This document shows, piece by piece, positions 8,210 through 16,468 of a stretch of DNA of 32,206 nt. Every line of letters starts with the position of its first letter. The stretch's first letter is position 1. The notes under the pieces are model-generated. The model was given only the letters and a program-made list of their open reading frames with translations. It was not told where the DNA came from and ran no database searches. Both the position numbers and the translations under genes were made by a program. The stretch comes from an uncultured Hyphomicrobiales bacterium (lineage in GTDB: Bacteria; Pseudomonadota; Alphaproteobacteria; Rhizobiales; Beijerinckiaceae), in contig CAISEY010000419.1 in the NCBI GenBank assembly GCA_903884435.1, forward strand, positions 1 through 32,206, read 5' to 3'.

Positions 8210-9997
8210 GTGGCGACGAAAAAGACGACTGCGAAAGGCAAGACCGCGAAGGCGAAACCGCTGGCTCCCGGGGTCGAGGATCCCAACGGCGCCTCGAAGG
8301 CGGGAGCCCTGTTCGGGTCCGACGTCATGGCCGAGGCGCTCGTCGCGCTCGATGTTCCCTACATCGCCCTCAACCCCGGAGCGTCCTATCGCGGGTTGCA
8401 CGATTCCATCGTGAACTACCTCGGCAACGAAAACCCCAAGATGATCCTCTGCCTGCACGAGGAACACGCCATCGCCATCGCCCAGGGCTACGCCAAGGTG
8501 ACGGGCAAGCCGATGGCGGCGGCCATTCATTCGAATGTCGGCCTGATGCACGCCTCCATGGCGATTTTCAACGCCTGGTGCGACCGCGTGCCGGTCATCG
8601 TCATTGGCGCGACGGGCAACGTCGATTCGGTCAAGCGACGCCCCTGGATCGAGTGGATTCACACCTCGCGCGACCAGGCCTCGATGGTGCGCAACTATGT
8701 CAAATGGGACGATCAGCCAGGTTCCGTCGGCGCCGCGCGCGAATCCATCCTGCGCGCCGGCTGGATTTCGAAGACGGCTCCGATGGGGCCGACATATGTC
8801 GTCATGGACGTTGAATTGCAGGAAGAGAGCGCTTCCGAGCCCCTGCCTCCCATCGACCCCTCGCGTTACATGCCAAAAGTGACCTACGCCGCGACGCCGG
8901 ACCAGGCGCGCGCGGCGGTCGACCTGCTGCTGAAGGCGAAAAATCCGCTGATCCTCATGGGCCGCGCGTCGCGCGGCGAGGCGGAATGGGCCGACCGCGT
9001 GACGCTGGCCGAGAAGCTTGGCGCGCGCGTCGCGACGGACACGAAGGTGGGCGCCGCCTTCCCGACCTCGCATCCCCTGCACGTCGGCGCGTTTGGCTCC
9101 GGCGCCGCCGGCGAGGTGCTGAACGCCATCAAGTCGTCCGACGTGATTCTGAGCCTCGACTGGGTCGATCTCGCGGGCACGTTCAAGACGGCGCTTGGCG
9201 ACGTCGAGACAAAAGCAAAGGTCATCCAGGTGACGCTCGATCACATCCTCCACAACGGCTGGAGCATGGATTACATGGGCCTGCCGGCGGTCGACATGAT
9301 GATCGCTTCCGAGACCGATCCCGCCGTCGCCGCCATGGTGAAGGCGCTCGAGGGCAAGCCGTCGAAGTTCAGGGGCGGAGAACCTTCCGGTCTCGTGGCG
9401 CCCGACCTCAAGAAAGGCCCCATCGCCGTCAACCAGATGGTTGGCGCGCTGCGCCAGGTGGTCGCTGGCAAGGATGTGTCCCTGCTGCAAATTCCCCTGT
9501 CGTGGAACGCGAAGACCTGGCACTTCGAGCATCCGCTCGACTACACGGGCTCGGATGGCGGCGGCGGCATCGGTTCCGGCCCCGGCATTTCAGTCGGCGC
9601 CGCGCTGGCCTTGCGCGATTCCGGTCGTCTCGCCATCTCGATCTTCGGCGACGGCAATTTCATGATGGGCTGCCAGGCGATCTGGACGGCGGCGCACTAC
9701 AAAATTCCGTTGCTGATCATCGTCGCCAACAACCAGTCGTTCTACAACGACGAACTGCATCAGGAGCGCATGGCGCGCATGCGCAACCGGCCCGTCGAAA
9801 ACAAGTGGATCGGCCAGCGCATGGTCGATCCGGAACTCGATCTGGCGACCATCGCTCGCGGCCAGGGCGCCATCGGCCATGGCCCGGTCAAGAGCGCCGA
9901 CGAACTCGTCGATGTCTTCACGAAGGCGGTGAAGGATCTCGAGGCGGGCCACGTCGTCGTGGTGGATTGTCGCGTGCTCCCGGGATACGCGCCATAA
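8210..9997 (+). CDS. Thiamine diphosphate-dependent enzyme, acetolactate synthase/benzoylformate decarboxylase superfamily
   Basis: The GTG at 8210 follows GGGAGGA and gives 595 residues; an ATG at 8168 has no comparable ribosome site. The three ThDP-enzyme domains are present: the PYR domain with the cofactor-activating Glu84 (LHEEHAIAIAQGYA), a central domain, and the PP domain with GDG at 480-482 and NN at 508-509. Such enzymes decarboxylate or ligate 2-oxo acids. Substrate cannot be read: beside a gentisate pathway it could act on pyruvate released by ring cleavage or on an aromatic 2-oxo acid. The first 16 residues (ATKKTTAKGKTAKAK) form an unusual lysine/alanine tail before the fold. 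It is transcribed away from the catabolic run. Confidence 0.82.
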   Translation: MATKKTTAKGKTAKAKPLAPGVEDPNGASKAGALFGSDVMAEALVALDVPYIALNPGASYRGLHDSIVNYLGNENPKMILCLHEEHAIAIAQGYAKVTGKPMAAAIHSNVGLMHASMAIFNAWCDRVPVIVIGATGNVDSVKRRPWIEWIHTSRDQASMVRNYVKWDDQPGSVGAARESILRAGWISKTAPMGPTYVVMDVELQEESASEPLPPIDPSRYMPKVTYAATPDQARAAVDLLLKAKNPLILMGRASRGEAEWADRVTLAEKLGARVATDTKVGAAFPTSHPLHVGAFGSGAAGEVLNAIKSSDVILSLDWVDLAGTFKTALGDVETKAKVIQVTLDHILHNGWSMDYMGLPAVDMMIASETDPAVAAMVKALEGKPSKFRGGEPSGLVAPDLKKGPIAVNQMVGALRQVVAGKDVSLLQIPLSWNAKTWHFEHPLDYTGSDGGGGIGSGPGISVGAALALRDSGRLAISIFGDGNFMMGCQAIWTAAHYKIPLLIIVANNQSFYNDELHQERMARMRNRPVENKWIGQRMVDPELDLATIARGQGAIGHGPVKSADELVDVFTKAVKDLEAGHVVVVDCRVLPGYAP

Positions 9998-10007
9998 ACG
10001 CCAAAGC

Positions 10008-10038
10008 CGCCCCTCTTCCGCTTCGCGGGAGAGGGGCG
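10008..10038. terminator. Bidirectional hairpin between convergent genes
   Basis: Arms 10008-10021 (CGCCCCTCTTCCGC) and 10025-10038 (GCGGGAGAGGGGCG) pair over 14 bp with one G-T wobble and a three-base TTC loop. The hairpin starts 11 bases after the ThDP-enzyme stop and ends five bases before the stop of the minus-strand binding protein. Neither side has a strong U tract, so it may be a weak terminator or a copy of the palindromic CCCTCTCCCGC-type repeats common in these genomes. Confidence 0.55.
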
Positions 10039-10043
10039 TCCTC

Positions 10044-11000
10044 TCACTTGGCGTAATATTTCAGAAACTCGTCCATCTGCTCCTTCGTGAAGGGAGCGTT
10101 GATGAATTTCAGCGAGAGCGCGTCGGCCATGGCGTTTTCGAGGCCGGAGATGCGTTTCGTCGCGAGATTGTTCTTCGGGAAATAATCGTCGCGGATCAAC
10201 TTCGCCTGCGCTTCGCTGATCCCCGCGAATTCGGCGTAGGTCTTCAGCGCGGCCGGGTCGGAATACATCCATTCCAGCGTTTCGTCGTAGGCGGCGAGGA
10301 AGCGCTTCATCTGGTCGGCCTTCTTCGTCAGCACGTCGATATGCGCGAAGTTCATCCGCACCGTCTGGTTGCGGAAAGCCTCGAGGTCGCTTTCCTTCGC
10401 GATGACCCGCACGCGGCCCGCCTTCACGTCCTCGACGACATAGGGCGGCGCCGACCAGCCGATGTCGAGCTGCCCTGACATGACCTGCGTGAAGGTCGCG
10501 GGGGCCGCGCCCGCCGCCACGGCCTTGATGTCGACGCCGGCCTGGCGGATCAGCGCGAGCGCGCCCAGGTTCGACGACGAGCCATTGGACGAATAGGCCA
10601 TCGTCTTGCCGGCGGCGTCCTTCAGCGTCTTGATCGGCGAATTGGCCGGCACGTACCAGAAAATATCGTCCGCGCCGGTCATCGAACTCGAGAAGGGGCG
10701 GATCGGCGCGCCCTTGGAGAAGGCGGCCATGATGCCGCTCGTGCCCGTGGCGAGACCCATGTCGAGACTGCCGGCGATCACGCCCTGCGTCGTCTCGCCG
10801 GCGCCGGCGGTGTAGAGCATCTCGAGCTTCAGGCCGTGTTTGGCGAAAATGCCGGCCTTCTGGCCGAGGTCCGGCGTCGATGTGTCCCAGTTGCCGCGCT
10901 GGGGCACGCCAAGTTTCAACACGTCCTCGGCGGTCGCGGGCGCGACGGCGAACGCAAGAGCGATCAGCGCGGCGGCGAGACGGACGGGCTTCACGGGCAT
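10044..11000 (-). CDS. ABC transporter substrate-binding protein, NMT1/SsuA-like (paralogue 1)
   Basis: The ATG at 11000, preceded by AGGAGG, gives 318 residues with a Sec signal peptide cleaved near PATA-EDV. The mature protein is a type II periplasmic binding fold of the NMT1/TauA/SsuA group, with the motif SMTGADDIFWYV near residue 111 and a conserved tail FTKEQMDEFLKYYAK. The tail and middle motif are shared with the proteins at 18263-19216 and 19695-20639, so the three are close paralogues. No permease or ATPase gene is adjacent. Likely ligands in this setting are aromatic or organic acids, which is inference. The gene is alone, convergent with the ThDP enzyme. Confidence 0.83.
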   Translation of the reverse strand: MPVKPVRLAAALIALAFAVAPATAEDVLKLGVPQRGNWDTSTPDLGQKAGIFAKHGLKLEMLYTAGAGETTQGVIAGSLDMGLATGTSGIMAAFSKGAPIRPFSSSMTGADDIFWYVPANSPIKTLKDAAGKTMAYSSNGSSSNLGALALIRQAGVDIKAVAAGAAPATFTQVMSGQLDIGWSAPPYVVEDVKAGRVRVIAKESDLEAFRNQTVRMNFAHIDVLTKKADQMKRFLAAYDETLEWMYSDPAALKTYAEFAGISEAQAKLIRDDYFPKNNLATKRISGLENAMADALSLKFINAPFTKEQMDEFLKYYAK

Positions 11001-11226
11001 GGCGATCCTCCTGGGTTCGCGGCTTTTAAACCCTGTTCGCGTCCGGCGTTCAAGGGCTGGCGCCAGCGATCTTCCCCGCGCCCGGCCGCCCCAGTGCGTC
11101 GGGAACCCGCGATCCGGACGAAGCCGCGGGCAAGGCCGGCTTGCAAAAACGGGCTTCCTGACACAAAAATACCGCGCTGGAGGCGCCGCGCGTCTGGACG
11201 CCCGCCTCTCTCGACGGGAGGAAATC

Positions 11227-12282
11227 ATGGCGAAATCCGCGAGTCCGGCCTCTCGCCCGGCGAGTCCGTCGGGCGGCCCCGGAGCTTCGAAGCCCGGCGT
11301 CGCCAAGCCGGCGGTCATCCGGCACGGATCGCCCCCGCGGTCGCCTGTCGCCGGCGAGACCTTGCAGGCCCGCGAAAAGGAAGAACTCGAACGGGCCGAG
11401 CGATACGCGCATTACGCGGACATGCTGCACAAGACCGCGGAGAAAACCGAAACGTTCTTCAAGGCGGCGGAACATTCGCGGGCCATCGACGCCGCCTTCA
11501 AACACGTCAAGACGGTTGGACAGATGGCCTACGACGTCCGGCGGGTGAAACGGGGCATTGTCAAACTCAACCGCGTGGCGACCGAGGGCGGCCGCGCCGG
11601 GGAGCGGGCGCGCGCCAGTTTGCAGAAAAGCCTCAAGGCGGCCCACGATCTCGAAATGCAATTCGCCCGGGAGCGCGCGTTGAGCGGCGCGTCGCTGAAG
11701 GTCATTCAGGAATACAAGGCGCTCCTGCGCACGGGCATGGTTGGCGCGGCGAAGGCGCGCATGGCCGAATTCGCGAAGCGTCTCGAAGCGACGCTGGAGA
11801 AAAGCACGGTCGGGCAAAATCTCGTCAAGAAGGGCAAGGTGTTCGCGAATCCCCATGTCGTCCGAGGGCTTTTCATCGTGAAATGGAGCATGTCCGCCTG
11901 GGAAAGCGTTGAGTCCAGCTATGTCCATTCAAACATGGACACGACCGCCGGAAAGGTAGTCAACACGGCGCTGGATATTGGCGGCAAGGTGCTCGTCGAC
12001 AGAAACCCCGTCGTCGGGTTCGTCGATGAATCCATTCTGCCGAAGGGTTACAAGCTCTCGGAAATATACCATGGCGGCGCTTCGGCCGTCACCGCGATCG
12101 GCGAAGGGCTGCTCAGGAACGACAGCCGCGCGATGGACCGGTTTCACGAGAAATCGATGCATGGCGCTTACGGAAAAATCCTGCAAGCCTCGAGCGAGGC
12201 CGGTGTTTTCTGGGCGGAAAAAGGCGTCGTCGGCGGCATGGACGAGTTCGTCGATTCCGTGCGCTGGTGGGTGAGCCACTGA
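11227..12282 (+). CDS. Unrecognised protein, 351 residues, disordered N-terminus and helical body
   Basis: The ATG at 11227 follows GGGAGGAAATC. I do not recognise a family. Residues 1-45 are rich in Ala, Ser, Pro and Gly and look disordered. Residues about 47-210 are charged and strongly helical (EKEELERAERYAHYADML, AKARMAEFAKRLEATLEK). A more hydrophobic part follows from about 220 (LFIVKWSMSAWESV) to the end, with Gly-rich stretches such as TALDIGGKVLVDRNPVVGF. There is no signal peptide and no clear membrane helix. The layout, a flexible leader plus long helices and a compact C-terminal domain, occurs in secreted effectors and toxins, but nothing here proves that. It stands alone between metabolic and glycan genes. 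Confidence 0.75.
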   Translation: MAKSASPASRPASPSGGPGASKPGVAKPAVIRHGSPPRSPVAGETLQAREKEELERAERYAHYADMLHKTAEKTETFFKAAEHSRAIDAAFKHVKTVGQMAYDVRRVKRGIVKLNRVATEGGRAGERARASLQKSLKAAHDLEMQFARERALSGASLKVIQEYKALLRTGMVGAAKARMAEFAKRLEATLEKSTVGQNLVKKGKVFANPHVVRGLFIVKWSMSAWESVESSYVHSNMDTTAGKVVNTALDIGGKVLVDRNPVVGFVDESILPKGYKLSEIYHGGASAVTAIGEGLLRNDSRAMDRFHEKSMHGAYGKILQASSEAGVFWAEKGVVGGMDEFVDSVRWWVSH

Positions 12283-12348
12283 CTGCCGGGGATCGCGCGC
12301 CATTCGCCGGTCGGGATGGAATGATCGTCGGTCGCGCGGCGTCCGGGC

Positions 12349-13437
12349 CTACCGCCGCCACACGAAAACAGTGCTCATGGCGTAGTTGAAGATCGATCCA
12401 ACCAGAGTGCCGGCGACGCCCGCCAGCCACCAGGGTTGTTGCAGGCCGAACAGCCAGCTCGCGAGACCGACGTTGGCCACGGCTCCCAGGCTGCAAACCG
12501 CGTAAAATTTCAGCAATCCCAGGATCGCGCCCGCGCCGCGCAATTGCTTGTCCCTGTAGGTGAGGAGATTGTTGACGAAAAAATTCGTGGTCATGGCCAC
12601 GAAGGTCGCCAGGGTCTGCGCCGCGCCAAACGACAGGCCGCCGGGCGTGAGGCCCGCGCGCAACGCGAGAAGATGCACCGCGACGCCGCTCGCGCCGACG
12701 ATGGCGAACAGGAGGAATCGGACAGGCACGAGCCCGCCCGACACTTTTTCGACGAGCAGCGCCGCGAAATCGAACATGACCCGCGCGTCGAATTTGGAGG
12801 ATCCTTCCTCGCGCGAACGAAACGAATAGGTCACTTCGACGACGCGCGGCGGGGTTCGGGCCGTCGCGAGAATGTCGAGCAGGAGTTTGAAGCCGGCCGT
12901 CGTCAGCCGCGGCGCCAGGTCCTCGAAGAGATCGCGCCGGATCGCGAAAAAGCCGCTCATGGGATCGGTCACGTTCGCGCGCAGGCCGCGGCGCGCCAGA
13001 GTCGTGGCGAAACGGCTGGCCCAGGCCCGTCGCGCGGAAAAGCCCGCGTTTTCCTCGTCCTCCGCGCGGGTTCCGATCACGAGATCGGCCTCGCCGCGCC
13101 GGAGCGGCGCGAGCAGCTCCGGCAGGATTCGTTCGTCGTGTTGCAGGTCGGCGTCCATCACGACGATATTCGGCGCCGACGAACTGAGCGCGCCCTCGAT
13201 GCACGCGCCCGCGAGCCCGCGCCGGTCGACGCGGCGAATGGCCCGGACACGACTGTCGCCTCGCGCCAGCGCTTTCGCGGTCCGCCATGTTCCGTCGGGA
13301 CTGTCGTCGTCGACGACGATGATTTCCCAGCCGGCCTCTCCCATGGTCGTTTCGACCAGCGCGACGAGTTTTTCGATGTTTCCGGCTTCGTTGAAGGTCG
13401 GGACGACGATGGAGACGTCGGGCGTCTGGTTGTTCAT
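12349..13437 (-). CDS. Polyprenyl-phosphate glycosyltransferase: GT2 domain fused to GtrA-like membrane domain
   Basis: This 362-residue protein starts with a GT2 domain of the dolichyl-phosphate mannose synthase type: VSIVVPTFNEAGN near 8-20, DDDSPDGT, and the metal-binding VMDADLQHD. From about residue 235 four hydrophobic segments form a GtrA-like flippase domain. The enzyme should load a sugar from a nucleotide donor onto undecaprenyl phosphate at the cytoplasmic face and help present it to the periplasm. The GT39 gene 58 bases upstream on the same strand would use this donor. GGAAAG precedes the ATG at 13437; the open frame upstream to 13728 is the wrong-frame shadow of the GT39 gene. 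Sugar and acceptor are unknown. Confidence 0.87.
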   Translation of the reverse strand: MNNQTPDVSIVVPTFNEAGNIEKLVALVETTMGEAGWEIIVVDDDSPDGTWRTAKALARGDSRVRAIRRVDRRGLAGACIEGALSSSAPNIVVMDADLQHDERILPELLAPLRRGEADLVIGTRAEDEENAGFSARRAWASRFATTLARRGLRANVTDPMSGFFAIRRDLFEDLAPRLTTAGFKLLLDILATARTPPRVVEVTYSFRSREEGSSKFDARVMFDFAALLVEKVSGGLVPVRFLLFAIVGASGVAVHLLALRAGLTPGGLSFGAAQTLATFVAMTTNFFVNNLLTYRDKQLRGAGAILGLLKFYAVCSLGAVANVGLASWLFGLQQPWWLAGVAGTLVGSIFNYAMSTVFVWRR

Positions 13438-13495
13438 CAATCGCTTTCCGGGGCAGGGGCGGGCGCGGGCCAATGGATACGCCGGCGCGTGGTTG

Positions 13496-15049
13496 TCATT
13501 CCAGAGCGTCGAGTCGCGAGACGGCGTCCGGCGGCAAGAACCTGTGTCCGCGGAACACGGCGAAGACCGCGAAAGATTGTGTCCCGTGATAAAAAGTCGC
13601 GTCCTCGAGACGCTCCAGCCGGTCGAAACGGCCCTTGATGTAGGTTTCGATGTGCGCGGCGAAACGCGGGCTGACGAAGATGACCGCGTCCTTCCCGGCG
13701 AACTCTCCGAGCGGAGCGAGCACGCCATAGCCGCGGGCGTCGGCGCACAGGCAGGTCACCGGCAAGCTTCCGCCAAGCGCGTAGTCGAGGCGGCCCGCGT
13801 CATACCATCGCCTCGCCGCGACGAAGAGGCCAGGGGTTTCCTCGACGCCGCGCGCCGCCAGAATGGCGTGAACGTCCGTCAGGTCGCGCGTATCGGCGAG
13901 CGGATCGGCGAGATGAAGGCGCCCCCAGTCGACGGGCGCGACCGCGACGAGGCTCAGGCCCGCGACGAGAAGCGCCGCCAGGCCCGCCGTGCCCGCGAGG
14001 GCGTGCGTCCAGACGCGTTTCGTCCACGAAGCGCCTTGCGAGAGGTCGGCGGCGAGCAGGGGAACCCACAGGAGATAGCCGGGCATGGCCCAGTGAAAAT
14101 AAAGGCTTTGCGACCAGATGGAGAGGATCGTGAATGTCGCGACCGGACCGGCGCCGAGACAGAACAGCAGCCAGCGACGTTCGTCCCCGGCGCCGGCGCG
14201 CGCGGCCCGGACCGCCGACACGACAAGGCCCAGCCAGAGCCAGGGAAACAGGAACAGCGCCTGTCCCGCCAGCACGACAAGCGGCATCCACGGGCGAATC
14301 CCCTTCGAAACGGCGCGTCCACTCTGGAAGGCGAAGGACGCCCAGTCATGCTGGATGTTCCAGACGATCACGGGCGCGAACATGAGCGCCGCGAGCGCGC
14401 CCCCGGCGTAGGGCCAGGGGCTGGCGAGCCATCGCCTGTGCCGGGGACTCGTGAGCAGGAACAGGCCTGTTCCCGCGAACAGGAAGACGCCGTGATACTT
14501 CGAAAGGAGCGCGAGGCCGCACCAGAAGCCGGCCGCGAGCCACAGGGAGGGCCGCGTTCCGTCGATCAGCAAGACCCGCGCGAGACAAAGCGCGCCGGAA
14601 ACGAGGGCGAGATCGAGCGGTCCATCCGGCAACACCCAGGTCGCGGTAGTGACGCCAAGGACGGGCGCGCAGTTCAGGAGCAGCGAAGCCAGAAAGCCGG
14701 CCCGCTCCCCGAACAGAAGCGAGCCAAGGCGATATATCTGCCAGGTCGTGACGCAAAACAGCAGAACAAAGGGCGCGCGGACGGCGAGGGCGGCCTCGGA
14801 TCCGAAAAGCACAGCGGCGCCCCGGGAGAGCCACCAGGCGAGAGGCGGATGATCATAAGCGCTGAGCGCCAGATGACGCCCCGTCGCGATCGTGTAACTC
14901 TCGTCGACGCCGAGGCCAAGCGAACCCGCGAACAGAAGTCTGAGGCCCAGGGACGCGAGGATCAGCGCGAGAACGCGCGGAGCCTGATTTGCGAGAGTTT
15001 CGGTTGTGTAGGCGCCGCCTGAAAAGCTTTTCGTTTGCAAAAAGACCAT
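13496..15049 (-). CDS. Glycosyltransferase family 39 (ArnT/PMT-like) integral membrane protein
   Basis: From the ATG at 15049 (AGGG six bases upstream) the product is 517 residues; a GTG at 15115 without a ribosome site would add 22. The first periplasmic loop carries the acidic catalytic pair in GVDESY (D49, E50) followed by DHPPLAWWL, as in ArnT-type lipid A sugar transferases. About ten to twelve membrane helices follow, then a soluble C-terminal domain of roughly 120 residues. It should transfer a sugar from a polyprenyl-phosphate donor to a surface lipid or protein in the periplasm. The GT2-GtrA gene 58 bases downstream is the natural donor synthase. Acceptor unknown. Confidence 0.83.
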   Translation of the reverse strand: MVFLQTKSFSGGAYTTETLANQAPRVLALILASLGLRLLFAGSLGLGVDESYTIATGRHLALSAYDHPPLAWWLSRGAAVLFGSEAALAVRAPFVLLFCVTTWQIYRLGSLLFGERAGFLASLLLNCAPVLGVTTATWVLPDGPLDLALVSGALCLARVLLIDGTRPSLWLAAGFWCGLALLSKYHGVFLFAGTGLFLLTSPRHRRWLASPWPYAGGALAALMFAPVIVWNIQHDWASFAFQSGRAVSKGIRPWMPLVVLAGQALFLFPWLWLGLVVSAVRAARAGAGDERRWLLFCLGAGPVATFTILSIWSQSLYFHWAMPGYLLWVPLLAADLSQGASWTKRVWTHALAGTAGLAALLVAGLSLVAVAPVDWGRLHLADPLADTRDLTDVHAILAARGVEETPGLFVAARRWYDAGRLDYALGGSLPVTCLCADARGYGVLAPLGEFAGKDAVIFVSPRFAAHIETYIKGRFDRLERLEDATFYHGTQSFAVFAVFRGHRFLPPDAVSRLDALE

Positions 15050-15161
15050 CGTGAACCCTGCGCGAAACCGGTCGGCCGCGTCGACGGGCATGAAACCGCG
15101 CGCGAGAAAATCCACCGTTTGGTTTCATTCGGGGATGGTAACGCCATCGCCGGCGGCCTTG

Positions 15162-15632
15162 TCAATCGGACCCGTCCTGGCGTTTCATCGGAAAGTGACG
15201 CGAAGACGATCGATCACTTGAGGAAATATTCGAGCGGTTCGTCCGTTTCCGCCTTCGTGAACGGTTTCGCGATGAACTCTCGCGCCAGCGAGCGCGAGGG
15301 AAAGCATGAATACACGCGCCGGCCTCGATCCCTCCGGTGAACGGCGCCCCGGAGTTTCGGGACGTGGCATTGGGCTCGGCCTCGCGGGGAAAGAAGCGGA
15401 GCCTGGCCTGCCTCGCCGCGTATTTGTTCGCCAGATCGATGACGGCGAGCGCGTGGGCGCTCGACGCCGACGGAAAATCCGCGACGAATTGCTCGACGTC
15501 GCGGCCCGCCCGGAGATAGTCGAACAGAGCTTTCACGGCGACGGGGCGCCCGGTGAAACAGGGCGCCCCGCCGAGCCAGGCGGGATCGACGGTGACGAGC
15601 GGCGACGGCAATGGATAAAATTCCGGCCACAT
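15162..15632 (-). CDS. DUF433 protein (VapB45-like), probably reading through into degraded sequence
   Basis: The first 75 residues fit the small DUF433 domain, often an antitoxin or DNA-binding protein: VTVDPAWLGGAPCFTGRPVA, then LFDYLRAGRDVEQFVADFPS, then ALAVIDLANKY. Known DUF433 proteins end close to this point (about 75-85 residues). Here the frame stays open to 156 residues, and the tail is Arg/Ser-rich with no recognisable content (RNRSRRRKRTNRSN). In another frame the same DNA encodes what looks like the end of a binding protein. The natural stop has probably been lost. No toxin gene is adjacent. The start at 15632 has a weak ribosome site. Confidence 0.5.
   Translation of the reverse strand: MWPEFYPLPSPLVTVDPAWLGGAPCFTGRPVAVKALFDYLRAGRDVEQFVADFPSASSAHALAVIDLANKYAARQARLRFFPREAEPNATSRNSGAPFTGGIEAGACIHAFPRARWRESSSRNRSRRRKRTNRSNISSSDRSSSRHFPMKRQDGSD
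15214..15297 (-). pseudogene. Possible C-terminal remnant of an NMT1-like substrate-binding protein
   Basis: In a frame different from the DUF433 reading, these bases encode REFIAKPFTKAETDEPLEYF-LK followed by TGA. The end matches the tails of the three intact binding proteins in this window, for example KFINAPFTKEQMDEFLKYYAK, in position of the PFTK core, the acidic residues and the final Tyr/Phe-Leu-Lys. Upstream in the same frame the similarity stops at once. I read it as the stump of a fourth paralogue, possibly left by recombination between copies. The match is short, so chance is not excluded. Confidence 0.35.
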
Positions 15633-15678
15633 GCCGCGGAGGGGTGGCTGCTTGTGGAATGACAGGCGAATCCCCGTT

Positions 15679-16452
15679 TCAGGCCGGCGTCGCGATCTCC
15701 TTCGCGTGGGCCGCGCGCTCCTTCAGCAGATCGTCGCGGCCCGCCATTTTCGCCTCGTATTCGAAGCCGCGAAAGGTGGCGTAGGAGTTTTCGTCGCCCA
15801 CTTCCCGGTCGCGCGCCGCGATTTCCCCCGGCGTGAGTTCGCGGATGGGGCCGCCGAGGCGCATGGCGTCCATCAACATTTGCGCGTTGACGAGCATCGC
15901 CTTGCACTGGCGAATGAGCCGGATCGCCGATTTCGCGGCGCCGACGAACCCGTGCCCGGCGAGCAGCAGCGTCCGGTTCGGTCCGAGCTTTCGCGCGAGG
16001 CTCCTGCCCTGGTCGAGGTTGGCGATGAGCATGTTGGTGTCGCCGAATTCCTCGTGAATGTCCCAGTTGGGAACCGTCGCTCCCATTTCATTGGCGCCGA
16101 AATAGACGATCTTCATGGGCGTGTCGGTCACGGTGAACGGCAGAACCGCCTGCGGATGGCCATGCACGACCGCGCCGATGTCGGGGCGCGCCGCGTAAAC
16201 CGCGGCGTGAATGTAGCGTTCGAGATAGGGATTGCGGTTGTCGCCCCTGTCCGCCTTTTCGCCGTCGAGACCGAGCGTCATGATGTCCTCGCGCTCGACG
16301 AGTTCGGGGCTGAGCGAGCGCGACAGCAGGAACTTCGTCGGGTCCGTCGGATGACGCAGGCTCACGTGGCCGTAGGCGTCGACCGCGCCGATCCGCGCCA
16401 GCGCGCGATTGGTGATGACGAGATCGATTTTCGCGATTTCGAGTTCATGCAT
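15679..16452 (-). CDS. Class II aldolase/adducin family protein (third paralogue)
   Basis: This 257-residue protein has the family residues E78 (PYLERYIH), H97 and H99 (HGH) and H167 (AGHGFV). It lies 16 bases downstream of a Bug/TctC binding protein on the same strand, so the two form a likely operon: capture of an acid in the periplasm and a lyase or decarboxylase step inside. The family includes aromatic-acid decarboxylases of the OphC/PhtC kind as well as sugar-phosphate aldolases; no phosphate-binding specificity can be claimed here. Compared with the paralogue at 7266-8054 the second HSH metal motif is HGH, and the third reads AGHGFV rather than RGHGST, so substrate may differ. Confidence 0.83.
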   Translation of the reverse strand: MHELEIAKIDLVITNRALARIGAVDAYGHVSLRHPTDPTKFLLSRSLSPELVEREDIMTLGLDGEKADRGDNRNPYLERYIHAAVYAARPDIGAVVHGHPQAVLPFTVTDTPMKIVYFGANEMGATVPNWDIHEEFGDTNMLIANLDQGRSLARKLGPNRTLLLAGHGFVGAAKSAIRLIRQCKAMLVNAQMLMDAMRLGGPIRELTPGEIAARDREVGDENSYATFRGFEYEAKMAGRDDLLKERAAHAKEIATPA

Positions 16453-16468
16453 GGTCCGCTCCCCGTGA

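Noticed and set aside
10008-10038. The hairpin considered as a CRISPR repeat or insertion-sequence end
   Set aside because: It occurs once in the window, has no spacers and no transposase nearby; a convergent-gene hairpin explains it.
11057-11066. CTGGCGCCAG palindrome between the binding protein and the orphan gene
   Set aside because: Short GC-rich palindromes of this kind recur by chance here, including inside coding sequence, so I do not call it an operator.
12872-15022. A 716-residue open frame on the plus strand
   Set aside because: It is antisense to the GT2 and GT39 genes, both of which show family motifs; the translation is charged low-complexity sequence.
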